From NCBI RefSeq assembly GCF_015694735.1, contig NZ_JADQDP010000002.1:1346878-1410877 (forward strand): a DNA stretch of 64,000 bases, in the 5' to 3' direction. Source of the DNA: Hymenobacter properus. GTDB lineage: Bacteria; Bacteroidota; Bacteroidia; Cytophagales; Hymenobacteraceae. Every line of letters begins with the position of its first letter. Within the stretch, counting starts at the first letter, position 1. The position numbers and the translations under genes were made by a program. Under the pieces are notes generated by a model, which saw only the letters and a list, made by a program, of their open reading frames with translations, made no database searches and was not told the DNA's origin. Shown here piece after piece: positions 1 through 9,584 of this stretch.

Positions 1-70
1 GGAAAAGGTTTGGCATACAGAAAAAGGGTTAGTGGTGGGAAAATGGTGGTTTTGTATCCGTAGAAATTGC

Positions 71-174
71 CTGTCATCCTGAGCGCAGCGAAGGACCTTT
101 TCATGTAAGGGCGATTTGCAGCAACTCAGACGAAGCCACCGTGAGAAGGTCCTTCGCTGCGCTCAGGATGACAG
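71..174. repeat. Dispersed palindromic repeat, copy 1
   Basis: Two inverted arms, CTGTCATCCTGAGCGCAGCG at the left and its complement at the right, flank a short unique centre. The same arms recur at 7223, 11453, 12871 and, as variants, at 17514, 21089 and 57213. It lies just beyond the stop codon of the minus-strand NagB-like gene and could fold as a terminator hairpin for it. Bases 1-70 hold nothing I can name. Confidence 0.85.
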
Positions 175-180
175 AGAGGG

Positions 181-2118
181 TTAGAACTCCCAGCGCACGA
201 AGGCTTCAATGCCTTCGTACTCCGGCAGCCCCAACTCGTCGTAAATCTTAGCCGTGGTCCGGTTGCGCGCCTCGCTGCGCTGCCAGAACTCGCGCTGGTC
301 GGCGCCGGGAAACAGCGGCCGGTCCTTCTGGCTCTGGTGCTTGAAGATGGCGCGGCGCTTGCGCGTGAGTTCGGCGGGCGAGAGGGGCACGGCCATCTCA
401 ATCTGGTCGATGTCCCATTCCTGCCAGGCGCCGCGGTAAAGCCAAACCCAACAGTCGTCCAACCACGCCGTGCCCGAAGCTTTGAGGCGGTGGATGCTCT
501 CGAAAATGGCCGCCAAACACACGCGGTGCGTGCCGTGCGGGTCGCTCAGGTCGCCGGCGGCATAAATCTGCTGGGGCTGAATGCGGTTCAGCAGCTCCAT
601 GGTGAGGCGGATGTCCTCGTCGCCCAGCGGCTTCTTGCGCACGCGGCCGGTTTCGTAGAAGGGCAGGTTCAGGAAGTGGGCGCGCTCGTCGGGGTCGAGG
701 CCGGCGTAGCGCAGGGCGCTTTTGGCCTCGCCGCTGCGGATGAGGCCTTTTATCTGCTGCACCTCCTCCGAGTCGACCTGGCCGGGCTGCTTGGTCCTCA
801 GGAAATTGGCCACGCGGTGGTAAAGGTTGTCGGCCGGCTCGTTACTCGAAAAATGAAACGCCTGGTCGTAGTCGGCCACAAAATCAGCGAAGCGAATGGC
901 CTCGTCATCAAACACGGCAATGTTGCCGGAGGTCTGGTAGGCTACGTGCACCTCGTGGCCCTGGTCCACGAGCCGCAGCAGGGTGCCGCCCATCGAAATC
1001 ACGTCGTCGTCGGGGTGCGGCGAGAAGATGAGCACGCGCTTCGGAAACGGCTCGGCGCGCTCCGGCCGGTAGGTGTCGTCGGCATCAGGCTTGCCACCGG
1101 GCCAGCCGGTGATGGTGTGCTGCAGCTCGTTGAAGACCCGAATGTTGATATCATACGCCGGGCCCGACTGCGCCAGCAGCTCCGAAAGGCCGTTTTCGTT
1201 GTAGGCTTCTTCGGTGAGCTTGAGGATGGGCTTGCCCACGGTGCGGGCCAGCCAGGTCACGGCCTTGCGCACCAGAGCGGCATCGTGCCAGTTGCAGGGC
1301 AGGTGCAGCAGCCAAGGCGTTTTGCGCGGAGTGAGCTCGGCGCCGGCGGCCTCGTCCAGCACCACTTGCACGGCGGGGTGGCGCTGCAGGTAAGTGGCCG
1401 GCACCGTGTCGGTTACCTCGCCTTCCACCATGCGCTTCACCACGGCGGCCTTGCCCTCGCCCCAGGCCATGAGCACAATCTGCCGGGCTTCGAGGATGGT
1501 GCCCACACCCATGGTCAGGGCCCGGCGCGGCACGTTCTCCTCTCCGTAGAAGTCGGAGGCCGCGTCGGTGCGCGTCACGTGGTCGAGGGTAATCATCCGG
1601 GTGCGGGAGGCTGGGCCGGAGCCGGGCTCGTTGAAGCCGATGTGGCCGGTGCGCCCGATGCCCAGCAGCTGCAAGTCGATGCCCCCGGCCTGTTGAATCT
1701 GCTCCTCGTAGCGGCGGCAATACTCGGCCACCTGTTCGGGCGGCACGGTGCCGTCGGGGATGTGCACGTTTTCCGGCTTTATGTCAACATGGTCGAACAG
1801 ATACTCCCGCATGAAGCGCACGTAGCTCTGCAGCGAGTCGGGCTGCATGGGGTAATATTCGTCGAGGTTGAAGCTGATGACGTTCTGAAAGCTCAGGCCC
1901 TCCTCGCGGTGCAGGCGCACCAGCTCCTCGTACACGCGGGTGGGGGAGGAGCCCGTGGCCAGGCCCAGCACGCAGGGCCGGCCTTCGGCGGCGCGGGTGC
2001 GGATGAGGTCGGCAATCTGGGCGGCGACGGCGGCGGACGCCAGTTCCGAATCCGAATAAATGCTAACGGGCAGGTGAGCGCCCGGCATGGCAGGCAGCTG
2101 AACAGGTTCGGCAGTCAT
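181..2118 (-). CDS. NagB-like glucosamine-6-phosphate deaminase fused to PIG-L/LmbE deacetylase
   Basis: A 645-residue two-domain protein. Residues about 15-290 follow the NagB sugar-phosphate isomerase/deaminase fold, with the LGLATGSSPT phosphate loop (51-60), Asp86 in FNLDEYYP, His159 and Glu164. Residues about 355-645 are a PIG-L/LmbE zinc deacetylase, with SPHPDDD near 366-372. In E. coli NagB the loop preceding the catalytic His reads GNDGH. Here it reads GRTGH, so Thr157 stands where Asp141 should be. The architecture is known from other Bacteroidota under the name glucosamine-6-phosphate deaminase. A coupled deacetylase/deaminase acting on GlcNAc-6-P is a reasonable inference, but the missing Asp leaves the deaminase activity open. 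It is cytoplasmic (no signal peptide) and transcribed away from the SusCD operon. Confidence 0.85.
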   Translation of the reverse strand: MTAEPVQLPAMPGAHLPVSIYSDSELASAAVAAQIADLIRTRAAEGRPCVLGLATGSSPTRVYEELVRLHREEGLSFQNVISFNLDEYYPMQPDSLQSYVRFMREYLFDHVDIKPENVHIPDGTVPPEQVAEYCRRYEEQIQQAGGIDLQLLGIGRTGHIGFNEPGSGPASRTRMITLDHVTRTDAASDFYGEENVPRRALTMGVGTILEARQIVLMAWGEGKAAVVKRMVEGEVTDTVPATYLQRHPAVQVVLDEAAGAELTPRKTPWLLHLPCNWHDAALVRKAVTWLARTVGKPILKLTEEAYNENGLSELLAQSGPAYDINIRVFNELQHTITGWPGGKPDADDTYRPERAEPFPKRVLIFSPHPDDDVISMGGTLLRLVDQGHEVHVAYQTSGNIAVFDDEAIRFADFVADYDQAFHFSSNEPADNLYHRVANFLRTKQPGQVDSEEVQQIKGLIRSGEAKSALRYAGLDPDERAHFLNLPFYETGRVRKKPLGDEDIRLTMELLNRIQPQQIYAAGDLSDPHGTHRVCLAAIFESIHRLKASGTAWLDDCWVWLYRGAWQEWDIDQIEMAVPLSPAELTRKRRAIFKHQSQKDRPLFPGADQREFWQRSEARNRTTAKIYDELGLPEYEGIEAFVRWEF

Positions 2119-2404
2119 AAAAAGTGGGGTGGGAGTGAGACCAGAATCAGCGGAAAAGGTGAGCAGAAAATTGACAAAAACCGATTGGTAGCCAAAATAT
2201 TTGTCGGTATGATGGCTAAATGCTAATAAAGTAACATACCTATGGCTGTGGTTGCTAGTTCGCCTTTTTCTGCAATCGATTGGGGCAATATTACCCGAAT
2301 ATTTCGCACATTTGACGCCCCAACTTCATTTTACCCTCATCCAGCGAAATATTCGCCACTTGTTCAGCTTTTCATTTTCCCATTTCCACCAAAACCTGTT
2401 TCCC

Positions 2405-5400
2405 ATGAAAAAAACCTACTGGCTATTGATGCTCCTGCTGGGCGTGCTGCTGGCGCCGCCCAGCTGGGCCCAGACGACGGCCCGCGCCGTGTCGGGCATC
2501 GTCACCTCGAGCACCGACCAAAGCCCGCTGCCGGGCGTGACGGTGCTGGTGAAGGGCACCACCAACGGCAGCACCACCGGCGCCGACGGCCGCTACTCGG
2601 TGCAGGCCGCGCCGGGCACCACGCTGGTGTTTAGTTTCATCGGCTACGCCTCGCAGGAGCGCACCGTGCCCGCCGACGGCGCCGTGGACGTGGCCCTGAA
2701 GGAAAGCACCACCGACCTCAACGAGGTGGTGGTGACGTCCTACGGCATTCCGCAGGCCAAGCGCGAGCTCGTGACGGCCGTGCAGGAAGTAAAAAGCAAG
2801 GACATCATCGACTCGCGCCAAACCAACGTGGTGAACGCCCTGCAGGGCAAAATCGCGGGCGTGAACATCACCTCCTCGGGCGGCTCGCCGGGTGAGGGCG
2901 CCAGCATTGTTATCCGGGGCGGCACCTCGCTCGACGGCGACAACCAGCCGCTGTTCGTCATCGACGGGATGATTATGGACAACGGCTCGTTTCAGGAGAG
3001 CACCGCGCCGGGCGGCGGCTCGGCCTTCAACGGCCTGCTGGGCCGTTCGGTGGGCTCGGCCAACCGCGCCGGCGACCTCAACCCTGAAGACATTGAGAGC
3101 ATTACGGTGCTGAAAGGCCCGGCCGCGGCGGCCCTCTACGGCCTGCGCGCGGCGGGCGGTGCCGTGGTCATCACCACCAAGAAAGGCAAGGCCGGCACCA
3201 CCACCCTCAACTACCGCACCCAGTATTCGGTGGACGAGGTGAGCCGCTTGCCCAAAATGCAGAGCCTCTACAAGCGCGGCAGCAACGGCCTGGCCGACCC
3301 CACCACCCGCATTTCGTTCGGCCCGCGCTTCGCGCCCGACGAAACCGTGTACGACAACGTGAACGCCTTCTTCCGCAAGGGCAACACCTGGCAGAACTTC
3401 CTGAACCTGTCGGGCGGCTCGGAGAAGGCCAGCTTCTTCGTGTCGGCCTCCAACCTGCAGCAGCAGGGCGTGACGCCGGGCAGCAAGTACGACAAAAGCA
3501 CGGTGCGCCTCTCGGGCACGGCCGAAATTTCCTCGCGCCTGCAGGTAAGTGGCTCGGCCCAGTACCTGACTTCGGGCGCCGAGCGTCCCATTCAGGGACC
3601 CGGCTTGTTTGGCTCGTCGGGCGGCTTTTTGCTGAGCCTCTTGAACTGGCCGCGCGACGACGATGCCACGAACTACCTGAACCCCGACGGCACCCGCCGC
3701 CGCCTGCTGGCCCTGGGCAACGGCACCGATTCCGACGCCGACAACCCCTTCTGGACGGTGAACAACAACCCCCAGACCGACCGCACCAACCGCTTCATCG
3801 GCAACGTGCGCCTGAGCTTTAAGGTGGCAAACTGGCTGACGTTGAGCCACAACCTGGGTACCGACGTGTACACCTCGCGCATTACGTCGGTGCGGGCCGT
3901 GGGCACCTCGCAGGTGGGCAACCAGAACGGCGGCATTGCCGAGACGGTGGACCAGTTCCGCCTCACCACGGCCACCACGCTGGCCAGCTTCAGCCACAAT
4001 TTCAGCGACAACATCGGCGGCTCGCTGGTGCTGGGCAACACGCTGGAAGAAAACCGCGACGAGGCTGTGGACTACATCGGCCTGATTTTCCAGAACCCCA
4101 ACTTCGTGGGCCTCAACAACACGGTGAACCGCAGTGCCTTGCAGCGTGACAGCAAGCGCCACCTCATCGGCAACTTTGCCCGCGTGAACCTGTCGCTGTT
4201 CAACCAGGTGTTCCTCGAATTGCAGGGCCGCTACGACCAATCTTCGACCCTGCCGCGCCCCGACGAGGGCAAGATTTTCGGCAAGGGCTTCTTCTACGGC
4301 TCGGTGGGCGCGGGCTACGAATTCACCAAGACGCTGGGCCTGGAAAACAGCAACATCGTGAACTACGGCAAGCTGCGGGCCTCCGTGGCCGGCGTGGGCA
4401 AAGACGCGCCGCCCTACCGCGTGCTGGCGCCCCTCACGCAGAACACCTACATCGGTGGCGGCTTCCGCAACGACTTCTTCGGCTCGAACCCCAACCTGCG
4501 GCCCGAAAACACCCGCACTTACGAGGCCGGCATCAACCTGCAGTTCCTCAAAAACCGCCTGGGCCTGGACTTCAACTACTACTACTCGCGCACCAAAGAC
4601 CAGATTATTGCGCCCCGCGTGAGCCAGGCGGCCGGTTTCATCCTGCAGTACATCAATGGCGGCATCGTGACCAACGAAGGCCAGGAAGTGTCGCTGACCG
4701 GCACGCCCGTGAAGGCTAAAAACTTCACCTGGGACATTGTGGCCAACTTCTACCACAACACCAACCGCGTGGAGGAGCTGCCTTTCCCGCTCACCGTGGT
4801 GTACCAGTCCGATGCCTTTATTACCGACGTGCACGAGGGCGGTGCCTTCCCCGGCCGCCCCATCTCGGGCCTGGGCGCCAGCGACTTCAACCGCGTAACC
4901 GACCCCAGCAGCGAGTTCTATGGCCAGATGATTATCAACTCGGCCACCGGCTATCCCACGGTGAACCCGCTGTTTGTGTACGCCGGCAACCGCGCCCCGC
5001 GCTTCACCACCCAGCTCACCAACACCTTCACTTACAAAGGCCTGTCGTTGACTTCGCTGATGGACTTCCGCGTGGGCGGCGTGGTGATTAACGGCAACGA
5101 CTGGTACCAGACCCGCGTGGGCACCTCGGAGCGCACCGCCGACCGCTACAAGCAGGTGGTGTTCGACGGCGTGATTCGCAACACCGACGGCACGTATTCG
5201 AAGAACACCCGCCCGGTGGAACTGACCCAGACCTATTACACCAGCATCCTGGGCGCGGCCGGCACGGCCTTCGTGGAAGACGGCTCGTGGGCCCGCCTGC
5301 GCTACGTGACGCTGAGCTACGCCCTGCCGGCCTCATTGCTCTCGCGCACCGGCTTCATCAAAGGCGCCGAACTGAGCGTGACGGGCCGCAACCTGGTGCT

Positions 5401-5539
5401 GCTGACCAAGTACAGCGGCGCCGACCCCGAAACGTCGTCGGCCGGTGCCGGTGTGCGCGGCGGCGGTGCCAACGGCTTCGACTACGGCAACGTGCCCGCC
5501 ACCCGCGGCGTGGACATGGCCCTGCGCGTGAATTTTTAA
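2405..5539 (+). CDS. SusC/RagA-type TonB-dependent outer-membrane receptor
   Basis: A 1044-residue outer-membrane transporter. The ATG at 2405 begins a clean signal peptide (MKKTYWLL... ending in WAQ). An open frame runs upstream to 2252 but encodes no plausible leader. Residues about 26-100 form the carboxypeptidase-regulatory-like domain typical of SusC. The plug follows with the family signature LQGKIAGVNI and, near 232-258, VLKGPAAAALYG. The remainder is a 22-strand-type barrel ending in Phe (ALRVNF). It would import an oligosaccharide or peptide bound by the SusD partner encoded next. There is no glycosidase in the operon, so the substrate cannot be named. Confidence 0.95.
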   Translation: MKKTYWLLMLLLGVLLAPPSWAQTTARAVSGIVTSSTDQSPLPGVTVLVKGTTNGSTTGADGRYSVQAAPGTTLVFSFIGYASQERTVPADGAVDVALKESTTDLNEVVVTSYGIPQAKRELVTAVQEVKSKDIIDSRQTNVVNALQGKIAGVNITSSGGSPGEGASIVIRGGTSLDGDNQPLFVIDGMIMDNGSFQESTAPGGGSAFNGLLGRSVGSANRAGDLNPEDIESITVLKGPAAAALYGLRAAGGAVVITTKKGKAGTTTLNYRTQYSVDEVSRLPKMQSLYKRGSNGLADPTTRISFGPRFAPDETVYDNVNAFFRKGNTWQNFLNLSGGSEKASFFVSASNLQQQGVTPGSKYDKSTVRLSGTAEISSRLQVSGSAQYLTSGAERPIQGPGLFGSSGGFLLSLLNWPRDDDATNYLNPDGTRRRLLALGNGTDSDADNPFWTVNNNPQTDRTNRFIGNVRLSFKVANWLTLSHNLGTDVYTSRITSVRAVGTSQVGNQNGGIAETVDQFRLTTATTLASFSHNFSDNIGGSLVLGNTLEENRDEAVDYIGLIFQNPNFVGLNNTVNRSALQRDSKRHLIGNFARVNLSLFNQVFLELQGRYDQSSTLPRPDEGKIFGKGFFYGSVGAGYEFTKTLGLENSNIVNYGKLRASVAGVGKDAPPYRVLAPLTQNTYIGGGFRNDFFGSNPNLRPENTRTYEAGINLQFLKNRLGLDFNYYYSRTKDQIIAPRVSQAAGFILQYINGGIVTNEGQEVSLTGTPVKAKNFTWDIVANFYHNTNRVEELPFPLTVVYQSDAFITDVHEGGAFPGRPISGLGASDFNRVTDPSSEFYGQMIINSATGYPTVNPLFVYAGNRAPRFTTQLTNTFTYKGLSLTSLMDFRVGGVVINGNDWYQTRVGTSERTADRYKQVVFDGVIRNTDGTYSKNTRPVELTQTYYTSILGAAGTAFVEDGSWARLRYVTLSYALPASLLSRTGFIKGAELSVTGRNLVLLTKYSGADPETSSAGAGVRGGGANGFDYGNVPATRGVDMALRVNF

Positions 5540-5560
5540 TTACAGTATTCGGTATAGGGA

Positions 5561-5617
5561 AGTCGGAAGTCAGACCAAAACCGCAGTCTGACTGCTGACT
5601 ACCAACTACTGACTACC
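5561..5617. repeat. Short CTGACTAC/GTCAGA repeat cluster
   Basis: The susC-susD intergenic segment contains GAAGTCAGA, then GCAGTCTGACTGCTGACTACC and a further CTGACTACC (adjacent, partly inverted copies). It resembles the GACAACTAACAACTGACAA cluster at 20581. It could form hairpins in the operon mRNA and lower the downstream expression ratio; that role is inference. Confidence 0.4.
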
Positions 5618-5632
5618 CAACGTCTTCAACTC

Positions 5633-7198
5633 ATGAATTTGAACCGCTATATAATGGGCTTGGGCCTGCTGCTGGGCACTGCCGCCCTCACGTCGTGCGA
5701 GAAGTTTCTCGACGTGAACAACAACCCCAACAACCCCGTCGCCTCCACGCCCAACTTCCTGCTGCCGGGCATCATCTCTAATGGCATTCAGACGCAGATG
5801 TTCACCGCGCTGCGCACGCCCTACATCACGCAGTACGTGGTGAGCCGCACCGCCAACAGCGGCGGCAATGACCAGTACTACTTCACCAACGCGCAAAGCA
5901 CCAACACCTTCAACTACTCCTACTTCCAGGCCGGCGGCAACATTCCGGTGATGCAGAAGGCGGCAGAGGCCGAAGGCTCGGTGTACTACGTAGGGGCCGG
6001 CAAAATCATGCAGGCCATGATTCTGGCCCACGCCACCGACATGCTGGGCGACATTCCTTACTCCGAGGCCTACCAGGGCGGGGCTAACTTCACGCCCAAG
6101 TACGACCCGCAGGAGCAGATTTACGCCACCATCAACCGGCTGTGCGACGAAGGCGCCGTGGAAATGGCCAAACCCGCCAGCGCCAACTTCCGCCCCCTAT
6201 ACAGCACGGCGCCCAGCGAAAGCGGCGACATCCTCTATAAAGGCGACCCCGGCAAGTGGCTGCGCCTGGCCTACGCCCTGAAGGCCCGCCAGGCCCAGCA
6301 CCTCACCAAGAAAAGCAGCTACGACCCCAACGCCGTGCTGGCCTTGTGCGACAAGGCTTTTACGTCGTCGGCCGATGATGCGCAGATTAACTTCCAGGTG
6401 GCCGTAGCGCCGCTGTCCAACACCACCAACATTTTTGGGGTAACGCGGGCCAACTTTGGCACGGCCGCCTTCTCTTCGAACGTGGTGAAGTACCTCAACG
6501 GCACCACCTTTCCGGGCGTGGTCGACCCACGCTTTGGCGTGCTGGTGCCCAGCACCAGCACCGGCGCCGACCCCGGCCGCGGCACCACCACCAACCTCAC
6601 GCCCGGCTCCACGGTCACGGACTTTTACGGCGGCTGGTACGCCCGCGACCTGGGCTACTTCGAGGCCATTACCTACCACGAGCTGAAGTTCATCGAGGCC
6701 GAGGCCGCTCTGCGGGCCAACAACCGCACCCGCGCCCTGGCTGCGCTGCGGGCCGGCATCACGGCGCACATGAAGAAAGTGGGCGCGGGCGGCACCTACA
6801 CGGCCCCCACGGTCACGTTCCCCATCATCTCCGACGCGCAGATTAACGCCTACCTGGCCAGCGCCGCCGTGCCCCAAACGGAGGCCCAGGTGACGCTGCG
6901 CAGCATCATGGAGCAGAAGTACATCGCCATGTTCCTGAACCCGGATTCGTGGTCGGACCTGCGCCGCCTCAACTACCGCCCCTCGGTGTACGTCAACTTC
7001 CTGTACCCCACCAACGCCAACCCCGCCCTGGCCTCCCGCCCCGTCACCGATTCGCTGCGCCGCTACCCGCGCCGCCTGTTGCCCGGCGCTACCGAAGTGA
7101 CCGTGAACCCGAACGCCGTGGCCGCCCTCTACGCCGATGCCGGTGCCACCACCGACAACGACTACATCACGGCCCCGCTGTGGTTTGACCGTCCGTAA
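5633..7198 (+). CDS. SusD/RagB-like surface lipoprotein (SusD-like_2 type)
   Basis: A 521-residue lipoprotein with signal peptide and lipobox LTSC (Cys22), followed by the NNNPNNP segment usual for this branch of SusD-like proteins. The interior is helix-rich, as expected for SusD's tetratricopeptide scaffold, with KIMQAMILAHATDMLGDIPY-like and KYIAMFLNPDSWSDLRR-like segments that recur across SusD/RagB proteins. It is the extracellular substrate-binding lid of the SusC transporter encoded 93 bp upstream and should be cotranscribed with it. Ligand specificity cannot be read from the sequence. Confidence 0.93.
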   Translation: MNLNRYIMGLGLLLGTAALTSCEKFLDVNNNPNNPVASTPNFLLPGIISNGIQTQMFTALRTPYITQYVVSRTANSGGNDQYYFTNAQSTNTFNYSYFQAGGNIPVMQKAAEAEGSVYYVGAGKIMQAMILAHATDMLGDIPYSEAYQGGANFTPKYDPQEQIYATINRLCDEGAVEMAKPASANFRPLYSTAPSESGDILYKGDPGKWLRLAYALKARQAQHLTKKSSYDPNAVLALCDKAFTSSADDAQINFQVAVAPLSNTTNIFGVTRANFGTAAFSSNVVKYLNGTTFPGVVDPRFGVLVPSTSTGADPGRGTTTNLTPGSTVTDFYGGWYARDLGYFEAITYHELKFIEAEAALRANNRTRALAALRAGITAHMKKVGAGGTYTAPTVTFPIISDAQINAYLASAAVPQTEAQVTLRSIMEQKYIAMFLNPDSWSDLRRLNYRPSVYVNFLYPTNANPALASRPVTDSLRRYPRRLLPGATEVTVNPNAVAALYADAGATTDNDYITAPLWFDRP

Positions 7199-7222
7199 CA
7201 GGCTGTCTTGCTGTGCGCTAGT

Positions 7223-7321
7223 CTGTCATCCTGAGCGCAGCGAAGGACCTTCTCACCGAAGAACTATTTGCAGTGACCATTGCATGCGTGATAAGGTCCT
7301 TCGCTGCGCTCAGGATGACAG
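7223..7321. repeat. Dispersed palindromic repeat, copy 2
   Basis: Both arms are intact (CTGTCATCCTGAGCGCAGCG and complement) with an unrelated 30-40 base centre. It lies between the SusD gene and the third gene of the operon, so it would be transcribed and could fold into a long hairpin. Confidence 0.85.
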
Positions 7322-7365
7322 ATGGAGCCAACCCCATCCATCCCCCGATTTTAACAACCCGTTAT

Positions 7366-8607
7366 ATGAAGCATTTTTCTTTCCGCACCCTGCTGCTGGT
7401 GCTGCCGCTGCTGGGCCTGCTGCTCGGCGGCTGCAAAAAGGAAATCGACGACTATTACACCGTCGTTTCCGAGCCCGGCTTTGCGGGCCTGGGCCAGCCC
7501 CGCGTGGCGCTGGCGGCCCGCTACGCCCCCGGCGAGACCATACCGCTCTTCGTGTCGTACGCCGAAGTCGACCAGCTCCGCGACGTGACCGTGTACCAGG
7601 TGGTGGCCAAGCTCGACTCGGCCACGCTGGGCACTTACCCCGCCAATGGCACCTACAGCACCACCGGCGGCTTGCAGGTGACGCCCGTGCCCTACACCGT
7701 GCCCAACCGTGCCAACGGCCTATTGGTGCGCGTGGACGTGACGCTGAACTTCCAGAACGGCAGCTCGCGCCTGCGCCGCTTCACTTATACCATTGCCGCG
7801 CCGGCCACGCTGGAATTTGCCACCACCCCGCCGGTGCCCACCTACCGCAACGGCCTTGCCGGCAACGCCCAGAGCGAAGGCGACATTGTGGGGTATTCGC
7901 TCATTCTCAACAAAGGCGGCCTGGGCGCTGTGCCGGTGCCACCGGCCACGGGCCTGCTGTTTAAGGGCATCGATAGCCTGACCACTTTCTACCGCATCGG
8001 CAACCAGCCGCGGGTGCGGGCCGGTGTGGTGCGCAACCCCACTACCGGCGCGGCCAACACCCGCACCGTGGACGCCACCATTCCGCGCGGTGCCAACGGC
8101 CAGGCCGTCACCTTCATCTTCGAAGCCTACGCCGCCGTGCAGACGCTCACCATCACGGCCCCGGCCATCAACGTGACCAACCCCACGCCGCTGGCCACGC
8201 TGCGCACCGGCCGCATCGCGGGTGGCCCCAACGTGACGCTCGACTCCCTGGCGTTCAACCTGCGCACCGGCACCATTGAGCCCGCCGCCAACCCCGCCAC
8301 CGCCAAGGACCTGTTCCTGAGCGGCACGGGCAACAACGTGACCCTCTCGGCCGCCAACACCACGCGCTTCTATCGCGCTACGCCGGCCCAGGTAGCCGCC
8401 GGCTTCTACACCTCGCCCAACGCCAACCTCGTGGCCACCACCCTCTACCAGAACACGACCGTGGCCGACGCCGGCACGGTGGCCGCTGGCGATGTATTCG
8501 CCGTGCGCGTGCGCGGTGCCGAGGTGATGCTGTTGCGCATCCTGAGCGTGCGGGCCGGCTCGGCCGGTACCCCCGCCAGGGTCCGGTTCGAGTACCGGTC
8601 GCTGTAG
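7366..8607 (+). CDS. Hypothetical lipoprotein, third gene of the SusCD operon
   Basis: A 413-residue protein. The ATG at 7366 precedes a lipoprotein signal with lipobox LGGC (Cys23). The open frame also extends upstream into the palindromic repeat, which is why that part is excluded. The mature part is beta-rich and Thr/Ala/Asn-rich without a catalytic motif I recognise. It sits between the SusD gene and a strong terminator, so it is most simply an accessory surface glycan- or protein-binding lipoprotein of the same system. Such third-gene lipoproteins are common in Sus-like operons but share little sequence, so the function stays inferred. Confidence 0.8.
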   Translation: MKHFSFRTLLLVLPLLGLLLGGCKKEIDDYYTVVSEPGFAGLGQPRVALAARYAPGETIPLFVSYAEVDQLRDVTVYQVVAKLDSATLGTYPANGTYSTTGGLQVTPVPYTVPNRANGLLVRVDVTLNFQNGSSRLRRFTYTIAAPATLEFATTPPVPTYRNGLAGNAQSEGDIVGYSLILNKGGLGAVPVPPATGLLFKGIDSLTTFYRIGNQPRVRAGVVRNPTTGAANTRTVDATIPRGANGQAVTFIFEAYAAVQTLTITAPAINVTNPTPLATLRTGRIAGGPNVTLDSLAFNLRTGTIEPAANPATAKDLFLSGTGNNVTLSAANTTRFYRATPAQVAAGFYTSPNANLVATTLYQNTTVADAGTVAAGDVFAVRVRGAEVMLLRILSVRAGSAGTPARVRFEYRSL

Positions 8608-8624
8608 CGGCTTAAGCTGTTTTT

Positions 8625-8668
8625 GCAACAAAAAGGCCTTCCTCGGTTGGGGAAGGCCTTTTTGTTGC
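8625..8668 (+). terminator. Intrinsic terminator of the SusCD operon
   Basis: An 18 bp perfect stem (GCAACAAAAAGGCCTTCC with its complement) around an 8-base loop, with A and T tracts on both sides, so it may also act in the other direction. It starts 17 bp after the lipoprotein stop codon. Confidence 0.9.
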
Positions 8669-8745
8669 GTTGTCACGCCAGTAGGAAGAATGGTTTTATA
8701 TCAAATGACCCAGAGCGGCGTTACGGGCTCAACCTGTTTGGCACT

Positions 8746-9570
8746 ATGGCACGCATTATTCCCATCATTTTTATTTTGGGGCTAATTAATTGGTTGGGCA
8801 GCTGTTCGTCGCCGGGCCGGCCCGCGTCGGGCACCTATCCGCAAGACCCGCGCATTTCAACACCGGCGGGTGTGCCCCGCGACTCCGCTACCAGCTATTT
8901 CCCGGCCAGCGCTAGTGTGAATCCCAGCCAGGATTCGCTGGCAAAACGCATGGGCGATTGCCAGGGTGAATTCCAGGGCGCTTCTGAACTCTTATTCCGA
9001 TTCAAAGCGCCCGTGCTGTCGAATTACTATTTCGGCCATTCTATCTACCGGTTTTTGTGGTGGCCTGCATTCCGACTTCCGGTCTTATTAACGCTGGACT
9101 TGACCGAATCTAAAGCGGTGTTGAAAACCCAATGCGTGAACCGATATCCCGAGCCCATGGCCTCGGCCCGTCAGGTAGAAGCGGAGTCGCGGCCGGAAAT
9201 AGAACGTATCAATCAGCTGAAAGCCTTGATTAAAACCTGCCAGCAAGTGGCCGATAATCAGGAGCGTCTAGCTTCGGCGCTGAGTAGGTTAGACTATATA
9301 AAACTCTCCGGTACCCCGTTGATTATAACCGAAAAAAACGTGGTTCTTAGTCAAAGCCAAGTGCGGCAATTTGTTCAATTGCTGAACCAAGCTGACTTTT
9401 GGCAACTGCCCAGCTGCAAGCCAACATTTCTTTTAGACGGCGCATACTACACCCTCGAAGCACATGAGCTCCAGCGCTACAAAGTAGTTATGCGGCATAG
9501 CCCGTCGGAAAAGGATGGTTTCTTCCGGTGCTGCAAGTTCCTTTTGGACCTCAGCCCTGCTAAGCCCTAA
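8746..9570 (+). CDS. Hypothetical lipoprotein, AT-richer than neighbours
   Basis: A 274-residue protein starting at MARIIPII, with a hydrophobic leader and lipobox LGSC (Cys20). An upstream in-frame extension to 8623 runs back through the terminator and is rejected. The mature part has a helical, charged middle (about residues 130-180, ending near a QQVADNQERLASALSRL heptad-like run) and a Cys-containing C-terminus. I recognise no family. Base composition is visibly less GC-rich and less biased to C/G third positions than the genes on either side, which suggests a recent arrival or a weakly expressed orphan gene. Confidence 0.7.
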   Translation: MARIIPIIFILGLINWLGSCSSPGRPASGTYPQDPRISTPAGVPRDSATSYFPASASVNPSQDSLAKRMGDCQGEFQGASELLFRFKAPVLSNYYFGHSIYRFLWWPAFRLPVLLTLDLTESKAVLKTQCVNRYPEPMASARQVEAESRPEIERINQLKALIKTCQQVADNQERLASALSRLDYIKLSGTPLIITEKNVVLSQSQVRQFVQLLNQADFWQLPSCKPTFLLDGAYYTLEAHELQRYKVVMRHSPSEKDGFFRCCKFLLDLSPAKP

Positions 9571-9584
9571 GAAAGGCTCTGCAT

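Noticed and set aside
337..2226. Long plus-strand open frame of 629 codons
   Set aside because: It is the antisense shadow of the NagB/PIG-L gene, a common artefact in GC-rich DNA. No family motif is seen and it ends in the opposite gene's promoter region.
2423..4834. Minus-strand frame of 803 codons opposite susC
   Set aside because: It mirrors the SusC codons, is His/Ala/Val/Arg-rich as antisense frames are here, and shows no motif.
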